Made by a program: the position numbers and the translations under genes. The notes below the pieces were generated by a model. The model had not been told where the DNA came from. It saw only the letters and a program-made list of their open reading frames with translations, and did not search any database. A DNA stretch of 6,184 nucleotides from an uncultured Angelakisella sp. (GTDB lineage Bacteria; Bacillota; Clostridia; Oscillospirales; Ruminococcaceae). The stretch lies in the NCBI GenBank assembly GCA_904420255.1, contig CAJFUT010000143.1:1-6184 (forward strand), read 5' to 3'. Shown piece after piece: positions 1 through 6,184 of the stretch (within the stretch, counting starts at the first letter, position 1; every line of letters starts with the position of its first letter).

Positions 1-219
1 GTGTTTGACCGCCTCCAGGACCTGGACACCTTCTGGCACCGGGGGAGCCGCCCGGCCAAGGGCTTTGCCTGCTACGGCATCACCCTGGTCCCGCCGGCTT
101 CCCTGCCGGCCTTGCTGGCGGAGCTCCGGAGGGAAGGCTGTCCTGAATTCCTTCCCCTGGCGGAGAAGGTCCGGGAGGCCATCCGCCAAGGGAAATATAT
201 GATCCATTACGGCGTTTGA
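1..219 (+). CDS. Hypothetical protein of 72 residues, possibly 5'-partial
   Basis: An open frame runs from a GTG at base 1 to TGA at 217-219. I do not recognise the family. The product is small and soluble-looking, with no signal peptide or membrane segment. It has an aromatic/charged N-terminal part (FDRLQDLDTFWHR), a short hydrophobic patch around GFACYGITLVPP (residues 22-33), a helical leucine/alanine stretch with many charges (34-64), and a C-terminal KYMIHYGV. Because the window begins exactly at the GTG, no ribosome binding site can be seen. The GTG may be the true start or an internal valine codon of a longer protein. Its GC-rich codon use matches the neighbours. The next gene starts 17 bases after the stop, so it is probably co-transcribed with the DUF6054-like and EcsC-family genes. 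No function can be assigned from sequence. Confidence 0.6.
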   Translation: MFDRLQDLDTFWHRGSRPAKGFACYGITLVPPASLPALLAELRREGCPEFLPLAEKVREAIRQGKYMIHYGV

Positions 220-236
220 GAAAGGGAGGAAGAACC

Positions 237-572
237 ATGGCACTGGATTTTCGAGTGGACCTGGCCCCCGGCCAGGCGGCGGCGATGGTGGACCGGGCCA
301 TTGTGGACGGAAGCGTCACTGGCACCCTCATCGGTTCCCACCGGGTGCAGGGGGAGGGAGGAAGGCTCTGCATCGTGGCGGTTTATGAGAAGCACTACTG
401 GCGGGCGGGGAACCGCCTGACCCTGACGGTGATCATCGACAATATGGACGGGGCCACCCGGGTCCATTCCATCTCCGGGGGCGGCGGCGAGGGGCTGTTC
501 CGCTTCGACTGGGGTGCGGCGAGGAGCTTTGAGGGCTGTGTGGCGGAGGCCCTGGCCCCCTTCCGCCTGTGA
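237..572 (+). CDS. DUF6054-like small protein (111 residues)
   Basis: The ATG at 237 is preceded by a strong Shine-Dalgarno (AGGGAGGA, 223-230) with a 6-base spacer. I therefore prefer it to the in-frame TTG at 216, which overlaps the previous stop and has no ribosome binding site. The protein starts MALDFRVDLAPGQAAAMVDRA. It contains a GSVTGTLIGSHR segment (about residues 23-34), then VAVYEKHYWRAGNRLTLTV (around 47-65), a glycine-rich GGGGEGLFRFDWGA stretch (about 80-95), and a C-terminal helix ending in F-R-L. The alternating strands, the 'VYE.YY.R.GNRLTLTV' core, the 'GGGxGxxFxxxWGA' motif and the ~110-residue length match my memory of DUF6054, a family of unknown function common in Clostridia; this was not confirmed by a profile search. 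There is no signal peptide or transmembrane helix. The tight spacing to both neighbours suggests a three-gene operon. Confidence 0.75.
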   Translation: MALDFRVDLAPGQAAAMVDRAIVDGSVTGTLIGSHRVQGEGGRLCIVAVYEKHYWRAGNRLTLTVIIDNMDGATRVHSISGGGGEGLFRFDWGAARSFEGCVAEALAPFRL

Positions 573-588
573 GGGGAGGGGGGACGCC

Positions 589-1359
589 ATGGGTGAGGAC
601 CAGGCCCGGGTTCTGCGCCGGGCTCTGCGGAAAACCCTCCGGGAGGAGGAGCGCTTCCTGAGCCGGAAGGAGGAGCGGCCCGCCTGGAAGGAGGCGGTGG
701 AGGGGAAGGTGCCGGAGCAGCTCCATGCCACCCTGGACCTGGCCTTCCAGAAGGCCTTCCGGCTGGTGTTCCTCCAGGGTTCCGGCCTCATTGAACGGAC
801 CATCCCGGAGGAAAAGCTGCGCCGAGGCTTTGCGGAGGCGGCCCAGCCAGATGGGGGACGCCCGGCCAGGAAAGGGCTGGGCCGGATGAAGGCCAGCGCC
901 TCCCGGGGGAGCCTTGGGGGGACGGCCCTGGCCACCGCCAGCGGCCTGGGGATGGGCCTTGCCGGGCTGGGGCTGCCGGATATCCCCCTGCTGACCGCTG
1001 TGCTGCTCCGGGGAATTTACCGGGCAGGGGCCTGCTACGGCTTTTCCTGGCGGGAGCCAAGGGAAAAGCTGTTCGCCCTGGGGGTCATCCGGGCCGCCCT
1101 GGCCCCGGACGCGGCGGAGCGGGACGCCGCCTTCCGGGCCCTGGGGGAGCCGGCAGGGGAGCTGGAGGAGGAGATCCGCCGGACTGCCGCCGTCCTTTCC
1201 CAGGCCCTGCTGCTGGAGAAATTCATCCAGGGGATCCCCCTGGTGGGGGCGGCGGGGGGCCTGGTGAACAACCGGGCCTGCAGCCGGGTGTTCCGCCTGG
1301 CCGCCATCCAGTACCGGAAGCGGTACCTCCGGGAGCGGCTGGCCGCCCTGGAGGGGTGA
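589..1359 (+). CDS. EcsC-family protein (256 residues)
   Basis: The ATG at 589 lies 16 bases after the upstream stop and behind a very G-rich Shine-Dalgarno (GGGGAGGGGGG, 573-583). Upstream in-frame starts from 514 would overlap the previous gene in an arginine/tryptophan-rich stretch unlike real protein, so I reject them. Residues 1-45 are a highly charged helical region. A glycine/alanine-rich hydrophobic stretch (about 109-128) leads into LPDIPLLTAVLLRGIYRAG (129-147), and a second hydrophobic element, GIPLVGAAGGLVNN (215-228), precedes a basic C-terminus. The pairing of a 'PDIPLL' segment with a late 'IPLVGAAxGxxxN' motif is the hallmark of the EcsC family. The family is named after a protein encoded beside the B. 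subtilis EcsAB ABC transporter, but its biochemical role is unknown. No EcsA or EcsB partner is present here. The gene is probably the last of the operon; I see no clear terminator in the 19 bases before the next promoter. Confidence 0.85.
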   Translation: MGEDQARVLRRALRKTLREEERFLSRKEERPAWKEAVEGKVPEQLHATLDLAFQKAFRLVFLQGSGLIERTIPEEKLRRGFAEAAQPDGGRPARKGLGRMKASASRGSLGGTALATASGLGMGLAGLGLPDIPLLTAVLLRGIYRAGACYGFSWREPREKLFALGVIRAALAPDAAERDAAFRALGEPAGELEEEIRRTAAVLSQALLLEKFIQGIPLVGAAGGLVNNRACSRVFRLAAIQYRKRYLRERLAALEG

Positions 1360-1378
1360 GGCCCTGGGACGGAAGGTA

Positions 1379-1407
1379 TTGACAGATTTTTTTCCCTGTG
1401 TTATGAT
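1379..1407 (+). promoter_or_regulatory. Sigma-A promoter for the T-box transcript
   Basis: A perfect -35 hexamer TTGACA (1379-1384) and a 5/6 -10 hexamer TATGAT (1402-1407) are separated by exactly 17 bases. The spacer has a T-run (1387-1393) that stands out in this GC-rich window. Transcription should start about 1413-1415, some 20 bases before the first paired bases of T-box Stem I. The promoter begins only 19 bases after the EcsC-family stop codon. The T-box gene is therefore an independent transcription unit, although read-through from upstream cannot be excluded. Confidence 0.92.
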
Positions 1408-1434
1408 AGGAAAAAATCGGAAATATCACCCAAA

Positions 1435-1727
1435 GACTGTGATGAGGAGTAGTATCCCGGAGTTTCCGGGGCACAGAGAGCGGCTGCTGCTGGGAATGCC
1501 GTGTCCGGTGCCGGGGGAAGTAGCCTCAGAGTCGCGGACTGAACCGGGCCATGGCCCGCAAGTAGGCTCCGACGTGCCTCTCCCACGTTACCAGGAGGAC
1601 GGAATCGAGGGGGCAGCCCCTCCGCTCCGGCAGAGTGCGCATGGCAGGCCCATGCGAAATCAGGTGGTACCGCGGTTGCTGTGAAACGCAAGCGTCCTGT
1701 TGCCTTCGGGCAGCGGGGCGCTTTTTC
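1435..1727 (+). promoter_or_regulatory. T-box riboswitch, specifier GUA (tRNA-Val)
   Basis: This is a complete transcription-terminating T-box leader. Lower Stem I pairs GAC (1435-1437) with GTC (1531-1533). A K-turn-like bend follows, then helix TGAGG (1443-1447) with CCTCA (1524-1528). The specifier loop has AGTAGTA (1448-1454) opposite GAAGTAG (1517-1523), an S-turn pair. Above it lie the AGAGAG bulge (1475-1480) and a distal loop GCTGGGAA (1489-1496) closed by CGGC/GCCG. Stem II (CGGGC 1545-1549 with GCCCG 1554-1558) is flanked by GAA and AGTA. The IIA/B pseudoknot uses ACGTG/CACGT with CCTC (1577-1580) and GGAGG (1594-1598). Stem III is a 7-bp hairpin (1638-1656). The T-box core AGGTGGTACCGCG (1662-1674) carries the TGGT acceptor-binding bulge. 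Aligned on the lower helix, the triplet is GTA (1520-1522), followed by a purine. The UGGU bulge requires discriminator A, consistent with tRNA-Val. Uncharged tRNA-Val should promote read-through into the ligase gene. Confidence 0.93.
1691..1726 (+). terminator. T-box intrinsic terminator (competes with antiterminator)
   Basis: A 14-bp stem (arms 1691-1704 and 1709-1722, with G-U wobbles only and no mismatches) is capped by a TTCG tetraloop (1705-1708) and runs into five T residues (1722-1726). Its 5' arm includes GCGTCCTG (1692-1699). The same bases pair with CAGG (1661-1664) and GCG (1672-1674) in the alternative antiterminator, so the two structures are mutually exclusive. This is the classic T-box switch. 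Confidence 0.94.
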
Positions 1728-1770
1728 TGTGTCCCGTGCCCCCGAAAACCAGCCGGAAAGAAGAAAAGGC

Positions 1771-1786
1771 CCGGGCAGCCGCCCGG
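1771..1786 (+). other. Small GC hairpin just upstream of the ligase Shine-Dalgarno
   Basis: CCGGGC (1771-1776) and GCCCGG (1781-1786) form a perfect 6-bp stem with an AGCC loop. It ends 8 bases before the purine-rich ribosome binding region (AAGGGAG, 1794-1800) of the acyl-CoA synthetase gene. No T-run follows, so it is not a terminator. It lies downstream of the T-box terminator and would be present in every read-through transcript. An effect on mRNA stability or ribosome access is possible but unproven. Confidence 0.45.
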
Positions 1787-1810
1787 TGAGCAAAAGGGAG
1801 AGAAAAGGAT

Positions 1811-3991
1811 ATGGTGGAACGTTTTATCGGCAGGACCCAGTTTGATTCCTATGAGGACTTCAAGAAAAACTACCGGGTGAAGTGCCCCCCGGACTTCAAC
1901 TTCGCCACCCATGTGGTGGACGCCTGGGCGGCGGAGGAGCCGGAGAAACGGGCCTTGGAGTGGTGCGACGACCACGGCCATGACCTGAGCTTCACCTTCT
2001 CGGAAATCTCCCTCCTTTCCCGGCGGGCGGCCTCCTGGTTCCTGGCCCAGGGCCTCCGGAAAGGGGACCGGGTCATGTGCCTGCTGAAGCGCCGGTGGGA
2101 ATACTGGGTGACGGCGGTGGCCCTCCACCGCATCGGGGCGGTGATCATCCCCGCCTCCTACCAGCTCACCGCCAAGGACATCGCCTACCGGGTGGACGCT
2201 GCCGGGGTGCGGTTCATCGTCGCCCTTTCCGACGACTGGATCGTCGGCCAGTGCGAAGAAGCTCTCCCCAAATGCCAGAAGCCCCCCATGGGGAAGGCCC
2301 TGGTGAACGGCGCCCGCCCCGGCTGGCTGGATTATTCCGCCGCCCTGGAGGATGGCCCCGCTGATTTTGTGGCGGACCCCTCCATCACCGCCCGGGATTT
2401 GATGCTGATCTATTTCACCTCCGGCACCTCCGGGATGCCCAAGATGGTCTGCCACGATTACTCCTACCCCCTGGGCCATATTGTCACCGCCTGCTACTGG
2501 CAGCAGGTCCAGAACGGCGGCCTCCATCTCACCGGGGTGGATTCCGGCTGGGCCAAGTTCGGCTGGGGCTGCATCTACGGCCAGTGGATCGGCGGCTCCG
2601 CCGTCCTGGGGTACGAGTGCGAAAGCAAATTCGACCCCCGGCGGATGATCCAGGTGATCCGGGAGAAGAAGCCCACCACCCTCTGCGTCCCCGGCACCAT
2701 CTACCGCTTTATGATGCGGGAGGGGCTGATGGCGGAGGATTTCGCCTCGGTGACCCACTGCTGCACCGCCGGGGAGCCCCTCTCCCCGGAGATCACCCGG
2801 GAATTCAAGGAGATCACCGGCCTCACCATCCACGAGGGCTACGGCCAGTCGGAGGGGAGCGTCCTGGTGGCCAATTTCGGTGCCTGGTTTGAGCCCCAGC
2901 CCGGCTCCATGGGCAAGCCCAGCCCCCTTTACGACATCGCCCTGGTGGACGAGGAAGGGAACCCCGTGGCCCCCGGCGACGAGGGGGAGCTGGTGGTGCG
3001 CAACCTGGACAAATTCTACCCCGAGGGGCTGATCCGGGGCTACTGGGTGGGGGACCGGATGGTCCCCGCCCAGGACCACAACCACGTCTACCACACCGGG
3101 GACATGATGTGGATGGACGAGGACGGCTTCTATTGGTTCATCGGCCGCAACGACGACATCATCAAATGCTCCGGCTACCGCATCGGCCCCTTTGAGATCG
3201 AAAGCGTCCTGTTGACCCACCCCGCCGTCCACGAGTGCGCCATCACCGGGGCGCCGGACCCCATCCGGGGCCAGGTGGTGAAGGCCACCATCGTCCTGGA
3301 GAAGGAGTTCGCCCCTTCCGACGCCCTCACCAAGGAGATCCAGAACTATGTCAAGCGGATGACCGCCCCCTACAAATATCCCCGGGTGGTGGAATACGTG
3401 GACCATCTGGAAAAGACCACCTCCGGCAAGATCATCCGCAACCACATCCGCAAGGCTTCGGAGGAGGCCTACCGGGCCGCAGCCCCGGCGAAGCCGGTGA
3501 TCCGGCCCGCCCGCCCGGAGGACGCGGTGAACCTTCTCACCTACCTGAACACCATCGGCGGGGAGAACAGCTTCCTTTCCTACGGCGCCCAGGCGGTGGG
3601 GGACGGCTCCTCCAGCGGGGAGGAGATCATCCGCAGCAGCACCCGGGGCAGCAACCGCCTGATTATTGCGGAGCTGGACGGCCTCATTGTGGGGGCCGCC
3701 GACCTGCGGGCCGGCCACCGGGCCCCTATCGCCCACACCGCCGAAATCGGCCTTTCGGTGCTGCGGGCCTACTGGCAGCGGGGCATCGGCGGGGCCCTTC
3801 TGGATTACCTGGTGAAGGACGCCAGAGAGGGCGGCAGCCTCAAGGTCCTCAGTGTCACCATCGCCGCCGGGGACGCCGCCGGGCGGGGCCTCTGCCGCCG
3901 CTTCGGTTTCCAGCAGATCGGCTGCTACCCCAAGTTCTTCCGCGACAACGGCCGGTATGAGGACGGCTTGATCATGAACCTGTACCTCTAA
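1811..3991 (+). CDS. AMP-forming acyl-CoA synthetase (ACSM-like) fused to a GNAT acyltransferase domain
   Basis: The ATG at 1811 lies 10 bases after AAGGGAG; a closer AAAAGGA (1803-1809) may contribute. The 726-residue product has an adenylate-forming domain at about 1-550. Its motifs are P-loop YFTSGTSGMPK (201-211), GYGQSE (343-348), YHTGD (427-431), hinge GRNDDIIKCSGYRIGP (445-460), and catalytic Lys540 in KTTSGK. The stretch GWAKFGWGCIYGQWIGGSAV (246-265) resembles medium-chain/ACSM-type synthetases, which convert a carboxylic acid, ATP and CoA to acyl-CoA, AMP and PPi. A GNAT domain follows (about 563-726), with IRPARPEDA at its start, AEIGLSV (644-650) and acetyl-CoA-binding QRGIGGALL (656-664). 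Where many relatives have 'LYxxxGF', this protein has LCRRFGF, with Cys695 replacing the common tyrosine. Both parts look soluble. It stands alone behind the T-box. The substrate cannot be read from sequence; a short branched or medium-chain acid is plausible. The GNAT may acetylate the ligase (as Pat/AcuA do to acetyl-CoA synthetase) or may use its product. Confidence 0.93.
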   Translation: MVERFIGRTQFDSYEDFKKNYRVKCPPDFNFATHVVDAWAAEEPEKRALEWCDDHGHDLSFTFSEISLLSRRAASWFLAQGLRKGDRVMCLLKRRWEYWVTAVALHRIGAVIIPASYQLTAKDIAYRVDAAGVRFIVALSDDWIVGQCEEALPKCQKPPMGKALVNGARPGWLDYSAALEDGPADFVADPSITARDLMLIYFTSGTSGMPKMVCHDYSYPLGHIVTACYWQQVQNGGLHLTGVDSGWAKFGWGCIYGQWIGGSAVLGYECESKFDPRRMIQVIREKKPTTLCVPGTIYRFMMREGLMAEDFASVTHCCTAGEPLSPEITREFKEITGLTIHEGYGQSEGSVLVANFGAWFEPQPGSMGKPSPLYDIALVDEEGNPVAPGDEGELVVRNLDKFYPEGLIRGYWVGDRMVPAQDHNHVYHTGDMMWMDEDGFYWFIGRNDDIIKCSGYRIGPFEIESVLLTHPAVHECAITGAPDPIRGQVVKATIVLEKEFAPSDALTKEIQNYVKRMTAPYKYPRVVEYVDHLEKTTSGKIIRNHIRKASEEAYRAAAPAKPVIRPARPEDAVNLLTYLNTIGGENSFLSYGAQAVGDGSSSGEEIIRSSTRGSNRLIIAELDGLIVGAADLRAGHRAPIAHTAEIGLSVLRAYWQRGIGGALLDYLVKDAREGGSLKVLSVTIAAGDAAGRGLCRRFGFQQIGCYPKFFRDNGRYEDGLIMNLYL

Positions 3992-4000
3992 AGGTTTTTT

Positions 4001-4032
4001 GGCCCCGCGTCTTTCCCCCAAGGCGCGGGGCC
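4001..4032 (+). other. Strong GC stem-loop after the ligase-GNAT gene, atypical terminator
   Basis: GGCCCCGCG (4001-4009) pairs perfectly with CGCGGGGCC (4024-4032) around a 14-base loop, 9 bases after the stop codon. Unlike an ordinary intrinsic terminator it has no T-run after the stem. The T-run (3995-4000) precedes it, and on the other strand it would be followed by A residues. It may protect the mRNA 3' end or act with the next stem-loop; termination here is only inferred from position. Confidence 0.55.
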
Positions 4033-4044
4033 ACCCGCCGATTC

Positions 4045-4078
4045 GGGAGGGAAAAAACTGAAAAAATTTTTCTCTCCC
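4045..4078 (+). other. Second intergenic stem-loop, GGGAGGGAAAAA / TTTTTCTCTCCC
   Basis: A 12-bp stem (arms 4045-4056 and 4067-4078, one G-U wobble) encloses a 10-base A-rich loop. The lower half is G/C and the upper half A/T, so the T-run is inside the stem rather than after it. It lies between the GC stem-loop and the proposed hppA promoter, ending just before the -35. It could help terminate the upstream transcript or hold an operator-like element; the sequence does not decide. Confidence 0.4.
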
Positions 4079-4080
4079 CC

Positions 4081-4109
4081 TTGCGCCGGCCGGAAAAAAG
4101 TGGTATCGT
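4081..4109 (+). promoter_or_regulatory. Probable extended -10 promoter for hppA
   Basis: TTGCGC (4081-4086, 3/6 to the -35 consensus) and TATCGT (4104-4109, 4/6 to the -10) are spaced by 17 bases. A TGG immediately before the -10 (4101-4103) fits the extended -10 TGn motif, which can compensate for a weak -35. A/T-rich sequence follows. The predicted start near 4116 would give a leader of about 110 bases before the hppA ATG. Confidence 0.55.
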
Positions 4110-4225
4110 AAATAAAAAGGATTTTCCGCAGGCTTTTGGCTGCTGAATGCCTTTTTTTATTTTTCGGTGGCTTTTGGCCCGCTTTCAGGGGATTGCCGCC
4201 GCAGAAAAAAGAGAGGAAGATTCAA
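4110..4225 (+). other. hppA 5' leader, A/T-rich with a weak hairpin and T-run
   Basis: The leader contains GCAGGC and GCTGC around TTTT (about 4129-4144), an imperfect hairpin with one mismatch. A T-rich tract follows (4152-4165), nine bases beyond the stem. The distance and weak stem make an attenuator unconvincing. The Shine-Dalgarno GAGAGGAAG (4211-4219) lies close to the ATG at 4226. I recognise no known riboswitch class here. Confidence 0.35.

Positions 4226-6184
<1,959 letters not shown>

Noticed and set aside
1522..1526. GCC as an alanine specifier in the T-box
   Set aside because: Its bases are needed for the CCTCA/TGAGG helix below the loop; using GCC would collapse that helix to about three pairs.
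1379..1684. Short + strand open frame through the T-box (101 codons)
   Set aside because: It overlaps the promoter and the structured RNA, has no ribosome binding site, and resembles no protein.
1526..4021. Very long minus-strand open frame (831 codons) opposite the T-box and ligase gene
   Set aside because: It is a by-product of high GC in a strongly coded region. Its translation is low-complexity (rich in G, A, H, P, D, V), it crosses the T-box RNA and terminator, and the + strand frame carries unmistakable enzyme motifs.
4129..4165. Attenuator-type terminator in the hppA leader
   Set aside because: The stem is short with a mismatch and the T-run begins about nine bases after it, so it does not fit an intrinsic terminator.
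4136..4225. Upstream in-frame TTG that would add 30 residues to hppA
   Set aside because: No ribosome binding site precedes it, and the extension is an unusual aromatic then basic stretch. The ATG at 4226 has a good Shine-Dalgarno and gives the normal family N-terminus.

Overview
The window is GC-rich (roughly two thirds G+C, with a strong preference for G or C at third codon positions). All supported genes lie on the + strand. The T-box leader RNA, the sigma-A-type promoter spacing and the strong purine-rich Shine-Dalgarno sites point to a Bacillota anaerobe. A high-GC member of the Oscillospiraceae/Oscillospirales (Flavonifractor/Oscillibacter-like gut bacteria) is my best guess; this is inferred from style and gene content, not from a marker gene.

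Layout: (1) 1-1359 holds a tight co-directional run of three genes separated by only 16-17 bases. They are a 72-residue protein I do not recognise (its start may lie outside the window), a 111-residue DUF6054-like protein, and a 256-residue EcsC-family protein. (2) 1379-1810 is a non-coding control region. A near-consensus promoter (TTGACA-17-TATGAT) is followed by a complete T-box riboswitch with Stem I, K-turn, specifier loop, Stem II, a IIA/B pseudoknot, Stem III, the T-box antiterminator and a 14-bp terminator. The specifier triplet reads GUA (valine), and the UGGU bulge fits a tRNA with discriminator A, as tRNA-Val has. (3) 1811-3991 encodes a 726-residue fusion of an AMP-forming acyl-CoA synthetase (medium-chain/ACSM-like) with a C-terminal GNAT acyltransferase domain. 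(4) 3992-4225 is an intergenic region with two stem-loops and a probable extended -10 promoter. (5) 4226-6184 encodes a complete membrane-bound, PPi-energised cation pump (hppA), with residues of the K+-dependent class and the glutamate position typical of Na+-transporting forms.

How it fits together: the most interesting feature is a valine-type T-box driving an acyl-CoA synthetase rather than an aminoacyl-tRNA synthetase, a biosynthetic gene or a transporter. An economical hypothesis is that valine shortage (uncharged tRNA-Val) switches on activation of a short branched acid such as isobutyrate. Anaerobes can carboxylate isobutyryl-CoA reductively to 2-ketoisovalerate and hence to valine. 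The fused GNAT domain could control the ligase by acetylating its catalytic lysine, or could use the acyl-CoA it makes. The PPi released by the ligase is a substrate of the neighbouring pump, though hppA appears to have its own promoter and a much broader housekeeping role.
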